Shown here: piece by piece, positions 11,773 through 23,818 of the stretch
Layout: every line of letters begins with the position of its first letter
How positions within the stretch are numbered: position 1 is the stretch's first letter
DNA from: Xylaria sp. FL1777
Lineage: Eukaryota > Ascomycota > Sordariomycetes > Xylariales > Xylariaceae
DNA length: 64,000 bases
Assembly: GCA_022578965.1 (NCBI GenBank)
Contig: MU400589.1
Coordinates: forward strand, 124,001-188,000
Reading direction: 5' to 3'
Translations under genes and position numbers: made by a program
The notes under the pieces: model-generated
What the model saw: the letters and a program-made list of their open reading frames with translations, nothing else
The model's database searches: none
Told to the model about the DNA's origin: nothing

Positions 11773-14700
11773 AGCCCTTACTATATCCTTATAGGGTCCT
11801 TCTCGATGGCGTTGTTGTGGGACGACTCTCACGGAGATATTTCGGCTGCTATGGACGGGTTGTCGCTCGCCTAACTTAGAGGTATGTACGTGAGGAGAAA
11901 TATACAGTCGTATGATTATTCAATACCAGGTTACAAGGGTGGTGTTACAAGATGACTGCGAACGAGATACTTCCGGGAGACCAATCGGGAGCGCATAGAT
12001 GCAATTGTGCTAGGGTCGAAAGACCGAACATAGTAGACAGTTACATATATAGTTGATGAGTGCGCAACGATAGAAAGACACTCAGGATCGGCACTTGATA
12101 CATGTTGCTTATGGCAATGGATTTTATCCCTTCTTCGAGCTCTCGGGCGTATTAGTGATACATATCTCCCACCACGATTCATAAAAACAACTAACTCGTG
12201 GAGGACGGCAGAAGGGAAAATGTTGATGGAAAATCAAAGTAATGATATACCCACCACTAAGTTTCCAGGAAGAGGTGTACTGCGTAGAGATCTATCAGGT
12301 ATACGAATCAATTGATAAGGATTGAAGGTGTGGCAGGCATGCTTGTCATGCATCTTGTCATGCGTCTTATTCTGCATGGTTTAAGGCCTTCCACTCTCCT
12401 TCTTCTCCTCATCTTTGGATTACCTCTCTCTTCATAAGTTGTCAGTCATCCCTCACATGTCGCCAAGTAAATAGTATCCCCGGCCTGAGCACAAAGAACG
12501 GAAGAACGGCGATTTCTCTAGATCATATGCCGGGCTTACTATTGCTTTTTATGCGACCGTGTTCTCGCATTCAACTGTCGTATGCAGATCAAGGCATGCT
12601 TGGCGGCTCGGAAGTTATTCAGAGACAAGACACTTTCTCGGCTGCCCAGCTTTGGGTTCGACGCCAAGTACCCCGCCAATCCCCCTCATCATCGTCCAGT
12701 CACGAGTATCACCACACTAGCTCGGGCATCGGCAGTACGTCAATGCTTTTTGGGTCTAAGACATTGGAGAGCCTTGCTTGATGGCTTGGTTCTGTGGCAA
12801 GACATGATCGTCTCTGGTCAGGTACCTGCAACATTTACCTATTTCTTGCTCGTTATAGTTTATTGTTCACCAAAATTTACTAAAACTCCATATAGCAGAG
12901 TCATTAAAGTGATTAAACATTGATGTGACGATTATTCTGCCGTCTCATCTAATGACAAGTGTGGTTAAAGAGACGTGGCTTGAGGCTTGTAATCGCGGGG
13001 TGCGCATACGTACGCATATTACCCCACTGTTAGTTCCCGACCCTGTGACTTCAAGTTGTTGTCTGCGACAGGAATTGGCCGAATTCAAGTTATTCAAGTG
13101 AATAGATATGCTAGAACTAACACTAGTTAGTAGAAGCAGTGATATAATCTTCAATTGCTGAGGTAGATATGCCTCTAATTTGAGAGTTCTCACTGGCGCT
13201 AAGCTGTAGTTGGGTTGGGTCTTTATATCTACCGAAGTAGATGGGCCTTAGCTTCTGATTGGCCATAATGGTATCCCTGCAATCAGATGAAGCTTGTAAG
13301 TCTAGACTAGTCCACCTGAAAGATAGAGGCAAAAAACATCACTCTTCTCTCTATCTAACATTACAAATGTGCTCAATTCTCGTCACCTTAAGGTATTACC
13401 GGGTTCTCTTTACATAAACTTCGAGCATCGAGCGTCATATTCAAACCAATACCAAGAAATTTGTAATTCTTGTCACAGCAGCCCTAGGATACGGATTAGA
13501 TGTCTATGTCTACGTACTACCTGAGTCTACTAACCTAGATAGGTCTAAGATCGACTGGCACTGCGAAACTTGCCGCGTATTCCTATAATACTGTCTTACC
13601 CAAGTGAATACTGTCTAAGCTAGGAGTGCTATACCTACATTGCGTGGCTTTCCCTGGCTCTGCCACTTATACCAGTCACAACGAATCATTGTGTCGCTCA
13701 CAACTGCATGAAACGTCGGACCGCCTCTCGCGATCACGGTTGCCGGCCGTACAAGAGGGCTGCTGCCCTCTTCTCTCTTTAACTAATTAAGTGGCTGATC
13801 CAAAATGTCGAAATGCAGCTGCCAAAATCTAGGCGCCATCTCCGAGTTCATACAACTAACACGATCTAATATCATGTACGTAGCCGGCCGATTGCCTCCC
13901 GGTCTCACTATTAACTCCAGAACAAGCAGAAATATTGAGAGGTGAGGGGGCAGACGCTCTCACTACCTAATAATGGGAGAAGGTGACCGAGCGGATTCTC
14001 ACAGATGAGGAGAGGTAGCACACCACCCGTTTATCTCCTCTTTGGTGTGTACCACGAATTGCTCATGGTACCCCGTTTAACGACACGCAGACGAAAATCA
14101 AGCAACACGCCCAACAATCACAGAAATTTCCCCAGTATATGATACTCTGCTACGTCTCTTTGAATTCAGCTCATCCGATTTGTTGACTATCGTTATGCGA
14201 ACAACGTCATTTGAATTGGGTTAGCACTGAGGTCGATGAACCCCATAAGCTTTATTGACAGCTCCGACAACAACTTGTCCTTTTCGCTGTCTACCTCTAC
14301 CGGTAGTCAACCCGACGCGTTTGCGGGAAGAGACGGCAGGATCCCCATCGTCTGCTGAACCTGCGCCTACGCTAGGTAGCTTCTAGCAGGGTTGATGAGA
14401 CACGATAACCAACGAGATCAATAGGCAAACCTATACATTTACCAGCGCTGAAGACTACTTCTGGGCTCACACACGCCAACCTGCCTACCTAGGTATTCAG
14501 CCATATCATTCCCCACTCGTTCAGCACTTCTTAAACACTTCCTACTTTCATTATATGTTGGTCCCATGGCTTTGCCCAGTTCTTGTCACAATTTGAGAAA
14601 AAATTCTACCCCTTATATTTTCTGGACTTATACAAGATCGTTCCCCATTGTCTAAGGTCACTTGGATCTCTTATCCCGATCCCAACAACAAAATTATCTA

Positions 14701-14824
14701 GGCTATTTTGCGTCTAGAGACCGATCGTATCGAAGGCTGTCTTTTATGTTCGCAAGGGTACACTAAGTCAATATCTTGCGGTAGTGGCGGTCCTATACGT
14801 GGCCAATCTTGAGAGGCTGGCAGC
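11773..14824. other. Intergenic, no gene recognised
   Basis: Short frames at 11931-12182, 12527-12923 and 12945-13332 lack recognisable family features. A direct repeat of CTTGTCATGC occurs near 12334-12362. A TACCTAGGTA palindrome lies at 14486-14495. The right part presumably contains the promoter of the receptor-like gene at 14825. Confidence 0.5.
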
Positions 14825-16132
14825 ATGGCTGTGTTATATCAAATCAAAAGCGCAGAGGTCAACGCATCATCAGGTGACAACGGTCCTATAATATACATGC
14901 CAGCATGGATCTTCGCGTTTCTCTGTCCTCTAGTTGTGGGTACGAGAATCTGGTCAAGGCAAAGATCAGGCGGACGGTTGGGAGCAGATGATTACACAAT
15001 TCTAGTATCTCTTGTAAGTACGATTGAAATACTACACGTGGATCAAGAATCTAATAGGGGGCATCGAACCGTGTCTAGGCCTTCGCGATGGCAACCGATG
15101 TGCTCAATGTATGGGGATGTTATTACGGCTATGGAAAACATGCCGCATCGTTGACAGAATATGAAAGATATGAGGCTTTCAAGGTAAGTTCGGATGGATT
15201 TCTAGCGAACTCACCATTAGCGCTCACATGTCTGATAGTCCTTCTACCTGACCCAAATTACATATAAGACATCTATAAACCTCACCAAATCCTCGGTTCT
15301 ATTGCTCTACTTGCGCATCTTCAGCGGCGTCAAATGGTTCAAAAGGACCTGCATCATCGTTCTCACATTCGTCGCTTTATATTGTGTTGCCGTAATCTTA
15401 GCCACGATATTCCAATGCATTCCCGTCGCAGCAGCATACGACAAGACCATCACCGACAAAGTATGCATCAGCAACGGGCCTTTCTGGTTTGCCAACGCTG
15501 GCTTTTCCATCGTATCCGACATTATCATCCTTGTAATTCCGATACCGCTTGTTTACTCGCTTCAAATCCCGCGCGTGCAGAAGGGCGCATTGATTTTCGT
15601 ATTTATGCTCGGTGTCTTGTGAGCCTCCGCCCCCCTTATTCTATCTATCCCTCCCTTCACTAACCACTTTACTAGTGTCGTAATCACATCTTGTCTCAGA
15701 GCCACAACCCTGAATCTCCAAGCAAAAAGTCGCGACCCCCTATACGATGTCGCCTCGACCATGTGGACAGTGATCGAAATGAATGTAGCTATCATATGCG
15801 CCTGTCTACCTCAAATCCGGCCTCTTATTGTCAAGCTATTCCCCAAGATCATGCCCGCCTCCAGTGCTTCCAAAGACAGAACTGGGAACAAGGCCACAGT
15901 TCGTAGCAGTGTCTTGAATTCATGCGGCAGTCGTCAGCAATCAAGTGAGGACGGGGGCAGATGGCTTAGGATCGAGTGCCACGACGGCATTAGCCTAACA
16001 AGCATCCTCAAAGGAGATGTCACTCCAGGAACACCCTCGATACGCGAGGATGCAGGTACGAGCGTGGGTATTCAGAAGACTGTGGGATATAGTGTGGAAT
16101 ATTCGAAATACAGAAAAGACTCTGGGGTTTGA
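14825..16132 (+). CDS. Rhodopsin-domain (PTH11-like/SAT4) integral membrane protein
   Basis: Four exons are inferred: 14825-15013, 15079-15183, 15239-15618 and 15676-16132, with introns of 65, 55 and 57 nt; the product is 376 aa. The segments resemble the fungal seven-helix rhodopsin domain: a first helix ending in RIWSRQRSGGRLGADDY, the GYGKHAASL loop, SVLLLYLRIF, then FWFANAGFSIVSDIIILVIPIPLV and LYDVASTMWTVIEMNVAIICACLP. The DDY, the FxxxDxxILxIP pattern and the WTxIExNxxIICACLP motif are typical. The C-terminal tail of about 100 residues is polar and probably cytoplasmic. No CFEM domain precedes the helices. Family members include PTH11-related receptors used in surface and nutrient sensing, but most are uncharacterised, so a signalling role is only inferred. 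Confidence 0.88.
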
Positions 16133-17588
16133 GTCATGTTTGCAGGGGCGCTGGCTGCTGCTTCGAGTGTTTGGGCGGCATCTCGTTCACACCGCCTCAC
16201 TGTGCTTTCTGATCTCGAGGGGAGACGAATATGATATTTGACAGATCATTCCGCCTATGCTTAACGCTAGGTCTTGGACTAATTCACAAGCTAAGCCAGT
16301 TTCGGGGCGGCTTGGAAGAATGACAGCCACAGTTACAGATTTATATACCTGCATGTTGTAGCTGAACATGTGCGGCTATGTAAGCCTGCGTTTGATAAGA
16401 GCCAATGCAACTAAATAGAGGGCTCTAAATTGATAGGAAGATAACCTGCTTCTTAAAGGGGTTGAGGCGCACCGCTACTCTACATTATTACAACTCTGCC
16501 TAGTGCCCCGAATGCATCTGCTTTACGTACTCACGTAGCATATTGAGGTCGCCATCATTCTGGATCATCACCATTAGAAAGGCAAGATTATCCTTAACTT
16601 TTGAAATGGCTCCTACTTGTTGTCAGGATGTCAGCAGCCCGCAATCTGTGCTCTACTCTACCCTTGACTCCACTAGACCCCAGATCAGACTTATCAAGGT
16701 CCCACCATGTGATGACGACAAAGAGCGAAGTAGCCCTTATGAGCTAAATACATAAAAGGTAACGTTGGTTCTCTTATGACTTGGCTCTCCCGATTCTAAC
16801 TATTTCGACGTAACGCTCAGAATTATCCATGATATCGCGCCTGTTATTATCGCAACGCCAGACCGTTTAGATATTCCGCTCAATTTTGAAACGATAAATG
16901 TTGTTATAGTACTACGTCGCCGCGTTACTGGCAAGCGTCGCATGGTATCCTAGGCACTTGGCTGTCTACGGTATCTTACGTAAGTAGGTACCTATTGTCG
17001 GAAGCGTAACCCTTATACATTATCGACAGGCGGTAGCAAAAGAGAACTGAGACCAATGCAGCGTTTCCTTCTTGTCACGGAACAGAAATGCAGCGCTATC
17101 CATTTACAGCTCGCCTTTGACCGAGCCATACAGTCACGAAATAGCTGCGCAGCTAGATCTAGCTGCTACCAGGCTATATATGATCTAAAACTACCTAGTT
17201 TGACGTGATCGATTATAGAAAGAAATGATGATCGCTTCAACTAGGCCAGGTTACGTACAGTAGCAGACATAGGGAGGAGGGATTAGTATGATGCGAGGAA
17301 TTCAGGAGCTTAACCTATTTAAGGTAGGCGATCGACGTGCTGTTGGAATAAGCAGGCTCCCCTTCAACAATATCCGTGCTGACGAATTTGATTTGAAGCC
17401 TAGGGTTCTAAACCACTAGACCTACATATATTCTAGCCCCAAGTCTGTGCCGCACAGGATGGGTGCCCTGCCTTCCGACGATGAGGATCGAGTACAGAAG
17501 ATAAGACATGCGCGCGTAGCAAATATCGAGAATTCTCTAGGAGTATCCGGCATTAGGTGAGGATACCTGAAGCCGTACTGCAACAAAG
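16133..17588. other. Intergenic, no gene recognised
   Basis: The region is AT-rich with a near-palindromic GTAGGTACCTA at about 16984-16994. On the minus strand near 17395-17440 a short stretch resembles a tRNA D-arm, but no complete cloverleaf could be drawn. Confidence 0.45.
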
Positions 17589-18704
17589 ATGAGTGCCTTG
17601 CGGAAAATAGTTTTCTCCCTACTCGGGCAGGCTGTCCTACGAGAAGTATATGGCGCCATCATTCCTCCACCGACGGGGCCGTACAAGGTTAGCAGGAAGA
17701 AGGTCGAGATTCCATATGTCAACACAGGCGATCCGATTGCGCCAAACAATGTCACGACGGCTTTCCTTGCCACGGTCTACTACCCGACGCCCGAACACTT
17801 TACGGGCCCCCCGGTACCGTATCTTGACCCTGCCTTGGCCGCGCTTTTTGAAGACGCCTACAACGTGACTGCCGGTTCCTTCGCGAACTTGACCACGAAT
17901 GCCATTGTCAAGGACGCGCCTCGGCTGAACAAGGCGACATATCCGACTCTACTGTTCGGCCCAGCGGGTGTAGGCCCCCCTGTCGAGATGTTCTCAATCC
18001 TGCTCTCCGATTTGGCCTCTTACGGCTACACGGTGATCGGCGCAGACCACCCTTATGAGCAGCCCTTCATCAGGTGGCCGAATGGAACTGCCTTGTATGG
18101 ATTGCCCCCATTTGACAATCCCGACATCGATGCAGTCGCTCTCATTGACATCCGGGTCAACGAGACGAAGGCACTGATTGATAATATCCCTCTTATCGAG
18201 CGATCTGTCGGGGGTCTCATTGATAGCAGACACGTCGGCACATTCGGACACTCTGTCGGTGGAGCAGCAGCAGCCGGTGCTCTGCTACATGATCACCGCG
18301 TCAGTTCTGCCATCAACATCGACGGGCCTTTCTCGGCCAAGGACCAGTATACCGATGCCGGCAAGCCTGTATTATTGCTGAGTGAAGAAGGAATCGAAGA
18401 TCAGAGCTGGGTTGACTTCGCACCGGTGCAGACAGCGTGGTGGAAGCATCTATCTATTACCGGCTCGTTGCACCTCGACTTTAGTGATTTGGCTTTCTGG
18501 AAAGAAGTCACCGATGTCAAGGCTCATAGCAGTTCGCTCGGTAACATCAATGGGTACCGGCAGGTGAATATCACCCGGACTTTCGTCCGGGCTTTCTTCG
18601 ACTTCACTCTCCGTGGCGTGCGAGAGACAATCCTAGACGGCCCCTCTAATGCGTGGCCGGAGTTGATCTTCGTCACAGCGGAGAATGGCACTTTGATAAA
18701 TTGA
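17589..18704 (+). CDS. Secreted PAF-acetylhydrolase-like alpha/beta hydrolase
   Basis: This is a single-exon 371-aa protein. A short hydrophobic N-terminus (about residues 6-24) suggests a signal peptide or anchor, and several N-glycosylation sequons follow (NVT, NLT, NGT, NET, NIT), consistent with secretion. The family resembles fungal PAF-AH type II/lipase-like hydrolases. The nucleophile elbow is GHSVGG with Ser222, the acid is likely Asp245 in INIDGP, and the general base His295 in SLHLDFSD. LLFGPAGVGPP near 122-131 fits the oxyanion-hole region. The likely reaction is hydrolysis of short-chain esters; the substrate is unknown. The ATG at 17589 gives a frame intact to the stop, so no intron is needed. 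Confidence 0.88.
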   Translation: MSALRKIVFSLLGQAVLREVYGAIIPPPTGPYKVSRKKVEIPYVNTGDPIAPNNVTTAFLATVYYPTPEHFTGPPVPYLDPALAALFEDAYNVTAGSFANLTTNAIVKDAPRLNKATYPTLLFGPAGVGPPVEMFSILLSDLASYGYTVIGADHPYEQPFIRWPNGTALYGLPPFDNPDIDAVALIDIRVNETKALIDNIPLIERSVGGLIDSRHVGTFGHSVGGAAAAGALLHDHRVSSAINIDGPFSAKDQYTDAGKPVLLLSEEGIEDQSWVDFAPVQTAWWKHLSITGSLHLDFSDLAFWKEVTDVKAHSSSLGNINGYRQVNITRTFVRAFFDFTLRGVRETILDGPSNAWPELIFVTAENGTLIN

Positions 18705-20744
18705 CGAAAGGCGACTTACGAACTATAATGAAGTTTAAATCTTATACCTGGACAATCTCTCTCGCTGATAACAACGCCAAAACAATAGAGGCTCCTTATT
18801 TTTGAATACAAACCTAAGAGTTGGTATGGAAGCCTCCAAGACTGGAGGTTTTGGGAACCGAAAATGGAGTCCCTTATGCTCCCTACAACGTATTAGCTAA
18901 AGTTCTTATATGAGAAACCCATAAAGTGTGACTCCCCACCCCGTACGGTCACAACGAGATAGGCTACATCCTATGCTTCCAAGTACAGCCAAGTAATTAG
19001 TGTATGAGGGATAATACGATCAAATAGAACGCAATTCGTTAAATGAAAATTGTAAGAAAACTATCTACTGCATGCCTCCTTCAATGAAAGGACCCATCGC
19101 GAGAAAGAATGGAAGAAGAATATAACCCTGTACTGCTTGAGAGTATGACTAAGCCTAACTAGCTATCTAGGGGCTCGTACGGCTCAGCTACTCACTGTAC
19201 TCTCCTTCAATATCCATTGAGGTCTGCGAGCCAGCCAATCTAGCATACCCAAAAAGCGGCCCTGAATGATGTGTGTTCGGAGGCTAATCTTGGTCTGAAT
19301 ATATCCAGCATGGTTAGAGCCGTGTAGTCCTTCTGTGGTGTGAGCTTGTTCGTAGCTAGTAACAGTCCTCAGTACAAAGATGAAATATGCTTTGGCTAAT
19401 GGGAAATAAGGTGCCTTGCTCGTATAAAAATTCAGCTTGAATTGATAGGGGGAAGACGCCATGCTGGTATGTTACTTAATAACCGAACGTGCTATTATTT
19501 TTATCAACTTCTTACATAAGCGAATAGAACGCCGTGATTAAAGTCAAGAAGCCTCGGAGCGATGCTGTTGCTTGGCATGCATTAAAATGCAGAATAGGGT
19601 AAATCCAGTATATCCTTTTAGTAGGCTGTCTCACGCTGCATGTTCCTAGGCCGTATGATAGCTTTGGAAAGCTTCATAGCTTACACAAGTTGATGTGTGT
19701 AGTAATTAGTATTCATCTGGCCCGTGGTCTCTACACTGCAGCGAGTTGATCTACATATTACATAATTACCCAGGAGGGATGTTTTCGAGGGGCTGGATGA
19801 ACGTCAGGCTGAGCTATATATATAACTTGTATCACATGGCTCCTCTGGCTGGGCTAGAGAAGCCTCGGGAGTTGGGATTTATATAAAGCGTTCTACTGTA
19901 GTGATATTTACCCGCAAATTATAACTCAATGGTCTCAATTCATGATCTTCGGTATGGTCTCTTTATGTCCTAGAGTAAATGTTTATATCGCTACTAATGT
20001 AGTTTGCCCCATATCTAGATATTCTACTTCCAGACTGAATATCGGCCTGAAGCAAAAGAGCCCCTCCTTACTCCGTCGGAACAGGTGATCAATTTTCGTC
20101 GATTTCCATGCAGCCACCCGAAAGTGCCACCCAAGAAGTCGGGGGCGATCTAATCCGCGAGGCTCGGAGCAGCCGAGTTCCTCCTCGTACTCTCGCATGG
20201 AACATAATGCAACACCTCTTTTATCGTATGCCAATGACATCGCAAACATATAGGTTGCCTGACCTGCAACTCATTCTATGTAGCATGAATGTGCAGCTAA
20301 GGAGTTATATATAAATTGAAAGTTGCTATATATAGAGCACGTCCTATCAAGACAAGGCTGTCACGACAGCCTCAGTTGCACAGATTGTGGTTGATGACTA
20401 GCTCAACTATCCTAGCATAATCGCAGGGCTTCCTGAGAAGTGAACATGTATAAATGAGAGCAATCGAAAGAAGATCCTGTTGGACTCAGGCTAAGTAGGC
20501 CAGCTCCTCTCGTCTATAAAAACTAGTAGAACGGAAATTGCGGTAAAGAGTACTTGAAAGGAGGTGTTCCAAATACACCGGAACTTGCGAGTCTAATCGC
20601 CTTCCACTTGTGAGTCCCCAAGTAAACAGTGACCTACTTCTTTCTGAAACATCTTTGTTAACTTCAAATTTAGCAGTAACATACGAAGGGCGTAGACATC
20701 TAAGAAAGTATTTGACCACGAATCACAAGAGAGTCGAAGCTACA
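18705..20744. other. Intergenic, no gene recognised
   Basis: A 92-codon frame begins with a real ATG on the minus strand (19462-19184) but shows no family feature. Other short frames (19983-20314) are also unsupported. The stretch just before 20745 contains the probable promoter of the following membrane-protein gene. Confidence 0.45.
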
Positions 20745-23054
20745 ATGGCGTCTACGGAGCCTCATGACAGAGTAGCTGAAAACATCAACGACAAAATCAC
20801 GTTTGAGATCCGTCGCACCTCGACCATAAATAGTCAAGGAAGAAACCCGCTGCTCCTGAATGAGACTCCAGGGCGAGCTGTTGGGAGCCAGGAGTCGGAC
20901 TTACTTGTTAAGGAGCATAGCCGGCCATCTTCTCCAACTGCCGAGTCCCTTGACCAGCTACTTCCGGTCACAGAGTCTCTTGGCCGCAGCGGATTATGCT
21001 GTATCATTGGAGGCTCTTTATGGATTCTCGGAACCTTTGGATTTATCACCTTTCTTTGGTTTGGCCACGGTTCCAACGAGGCAGCCGATGCTACCAAATT
21101 ATGGCGTTATATCGCCTTGCATAGCCTCTTTCCTCAGGCTATTACTCTTTGCGCCCTTGCACTACGCATTGCCGTAAGCTTCCAGGCCGTGATCTGTACC
21201 TCGATGGTTGCTGCGATTGTCCTGGAAAAACATGGCATACAGAGGACTCAGGTGGCATGGCTTTCTGTCATACGCAGCATCAATAATGGACCGTTTAAGC
21301 TATGTGGCCTCCTGGTGTGGTCAAATAGCATTGCTGTCCTCCTCCGCCGGATAGAAATCTGGTTTCTATTGCTTATGGTGTTGGTAACATCAGCGCTTCA
21401 GTTCTCCTCTACCCTTCTACTTTCAGATATTACCGACTTTACTATTGTTGGAGACTTAAATCTTACCCAATTCAACGATATTTTGGTATACGACAAGGAG
21501 GACTTCTTTGTTGAAGACTTAGGACTGCTGTTTATTTCCAAGCCTCCGGTATATGCAGTTTTCGGTGAGGCTCAGGCCAGCTTTAACACAACCCCGACAG
21601 TGAACGGACTCAGTGATACTGGCCTTATTCAAAGATCTCTTCTACCCATTCCCGGATCTAACGCTCGATCTTCAGTCAGGAAGGTTGAGGCTACCTCTGT
21701 TGTTATGACTTCACAATCTTCCTGCATCCGACCCCATATTAGTGCTGTGTATAACGTTGAAATATATGATATTGATGAGTCTGATACCTTCGGGTCTATT
21801 GCTGGGACTGTTAATTACGACCGAACCTTTAAGGGTGCAGAGATCAAAGAAAGCAGTCTGTGTAGCGACATGGACACAGGGTGTGAGGATGTCGCTTTTG
21901 AGTGTCCCATTCCTAGCGGCATTACAGGCGGCTGGCAAACAGTCACTTGTCTCTTCGATGGCCTTGTTGGAGCGGGTGGCCCGCCCAACCTTGACCCTAT
22001 ATGGGATCCAGCAGATGGGGTCTGGTCCCGAAATGCGTCAGTTGTACTGGTTATCACAACAAACATGGACTATAAAGACTGGATGGGTATAACCAACAGG
22101 AGTACGTTGCCTGTTGGTAAACCGTACCAGGAGTGGCAGAGTTACGAAATTGGCACCGGTCAATTCGTCAATATTAGTCTATGTTCGTCTGGATTCAGTC
22201 TTAACCGCCTTCATACCTTAATGAGTGCGCCCGGGCCTTTGCGTGAACCACAGACCGACTTGGTTCTTACCTCAAGGGCTTATAGCACTGTAGATGTCCA
22301 AACTTATATGGGTGTCAGCGAACCCCAGCAAAGCCACTATAACCGACATATTCTCGATCTCGAGATTCTCGGTGCTCCTACTAAAGCTATCGGGGGGTCC
22401 TCTCCAGACTCTCAGCCAGCTTATGTTAGCCTTGTTGGGGGTAATATGACGGTCGGGAGGCTAACGACGGCCATAATAGAGCTAGTTATGTATTATCAGC
22501 TTACATCAGGATTTCACCCAAACGCTAGCATGTCGCTCTGCTACTTCTGCACTACCAACGGTTACTCAGTCAACCCCGAAATTAGTCTTCTATTCAATGA
22601 CATCGTCTCTGAAACTGGGCGAGCCGCAGATGCTCTCCTATCATTTACAACGATCATCTTCGCTTCGGTATACTATACCTATCTTAGTACATTTCGAGTG
22701 CGCCAAGATGCTAGTATAGTGTCTATTACTACTGTTTTAGCCCCGGGGCCGTGCTTTGTACAGGCTAATGGCTGTTCGGGATATGCCTCGGTAACAGCTT
22801 TGCTTTTTATGCACATACTATGTGTAGCAGTCATTGCAATTGTCTACGTCCGTCAAGTACGATACTCACGGTACAAGAACATATGGCATACAATATCGCA
22901 GCTGACGGGAGACGGTTTGGCTGATATGCTTAAAGAAGCACAGCATGCCAGCGATGCAGAAGTGGAGCGTACTGTAGACAAAGAATATCAGAACTGCAAA
23001 GTTAAGGTAGGTAGACAACAAGCAGGTGGACCTGTCGGGGCTATCGGAATTTAG
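20745..23054 (+). CDS. Large multi-pass membrane protein of unknown function
   Basis: The frame is open from 20610, but the ATG at 20745 has the better context (TACAATGG) and is preferred, giving 769 aa. The N-terminal 90 residues are polar and probably cytoplasmic. Hydrophobic helices follow near residues 95-115, 125-160 and 205-230. A long Cys-containing loop comes next, with N-glycosylation sequons (NLT, NAS, NRS, NIS, NMT) and paired cysteines such as SLCSDMDTGC and CLFDG, expected to be extracytoplasmic. At least two more helices lie near the C-terminus (about 640-665 and 695-720), followed by a charged tail. This general plan recurs in fungal membrane proteins without known function. 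No enzyme motif was seen. Confidence 0.75.
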   Translation: MASTEPHDRVAENINDKITFEIRRTSTINSQGRNPLLLNETPGRAVGSQESDLLVKEHSRPSSPTAESLDQLLPVTESLGRSGLCCIIGGSLWILGTFGFITFLWFGHGSNEAADATKLWRYIALHSLFPQAITLCALALRIAVSFQAVICTSMVAAIVLEKHGIQRTQVAWLSVIRSINNGPFKLCGLLVWSNSIAVLLRRIEIWFLLLMVLVTSALQFSSTLLLSDITDFTIVGDLNLTQFNDILVYDKEDFFVEDLGLLFISKPPVYAVFGEAQASFNTTPTVNGLSDTGLIQRSLLPIPGSNARSSVRKVEATSVVMTSQSSCIRPHISAVYNVEIYDIDESDTFGSIAGTVNYDRTFKGAEIKESSLCSDMDTGCEDVAFECPIPSGITGGWQTVTCLFDGLVGAGGPPNLDPIWDPADGVWSRNASVVLVITTNMDYKDWMGITNRSTLPVGKPYQEWQSYEIGTGQFVNISLCSSGFSLNRLHTLMSAPGPLREPQTDLVLTSRAYSTVDVQTYMGVSEPQQSHYNRHILDLEILGAPTKAIGGSSPDSQPAYVSLVGGNMTVGRLTTAIIELVMYYQLTSGFHPNASMSLCYFCTTNGYSVNPEISLLFNDIVSETGRAADALLSFTTIIFASVYYTYLSTFRVRQDASIVSITTVLAPGPCFVQANGCSGYASVTALLFMHILCVAVIAIVYVRQVRYSRYKNIWHTISQLTGDGLADMLKEAQHASDAEVERTVDKEYQNCKVKVGRQQAGGPVGAIGI

Positions 23055-23818
23055 TTGATCTCGAACCGGGCTTTGAGAGCTGTTGGATAATATTAAACAG
23101 AAACACTAGATCGTGTTGGAAAATGGTTAGTCGAATGAGTGTGGAAAGCAATCGTCCACGTGGAACTTTTGACGACTTACCGACCTGCTACTGAAAGCCG
23201 CTTTTTGTTTCAGTATCACGCTCGCTTGATACAAAATGTATTTGCCACGTACTGACTTCATCAAGTCATATTTCTATAGTTTCAATGTGACATTCCTTGA
23301 CTGGCTTATTGATAGGAGAGCTGACGGGATCCCGGGATCCCGGGGGGTATAGTCGTACATGGCAGATTTATCTTCAAATTATTATTATAAGGGTGTCTTG
23401 ACCGTGTGATAGTGATATATTTTCATATACTTTTAACCTCAAGGTTAATACAAGAAAACAGGGAGGAGCTAGATTCACCCTCACTTTTTTCTGAGCATCT
23501 AGTTGGTCTTAGATCAGAGATGATTTATCCAGTTACCTGTCTTAGGCATAATAGTATACTTAGAGGGATGCTCCCATTCGTAGCTAAATGAACTAGCCTA
23601 ATACTTTCTTTTGCGCTTACTGATGTTTAAGAATATTATCATCCGTAGCGACCTAAATGGGGCCAAATATGGTTATTCACTGCCCCCAACGGGGGGAATG
23701 CTCAGCCTGTTCGCTCATCTTTTCATGATTTAAGGCGGTCTCTTGCATTTCGGCTATCGTATTAGTGATCTTCAATCTCAAGGGTCAAGAACATATCTAT
23801 TATATCCACTTCGTTAGC
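23055..23818. other. Intergenic (3' side of two convergent genes)
   Basis: No gene was found. The stretch contains a short GC-rich palindromic tract, annotated separately, and AT-rich DNA. Confidence 0.5.
23326..23344. repeat. GGGATCCC palindromic tandem
   Basis: GGGATCCCGGGATCCCGGG is two overlapping self-complementary units in otherwise AT-rich DNA. It could form a small hairpin; no function can be assigned. Confidence 0.5.

Noticed and set aside
13123..13332. 69-codon minus-strand frame ending SAIEDYITASTN
   Set aside because: Short, no family signal; an acceptor-like site precedes an internal ATG but no partner exon was found.
17395..17445. tRNA-like sequence on the minus strand (TAGGTCTAGTGGTTTAG)
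   Set aside because: It resembles a D-arm, but no acceptor stem or T-arm pairs with it.
19184..19462. 92-codon minus-strand frame with an ATG
   Set aside because: No recognisable domain, no splice context and no neighbour relation; could be chance in AT-rich DNA.
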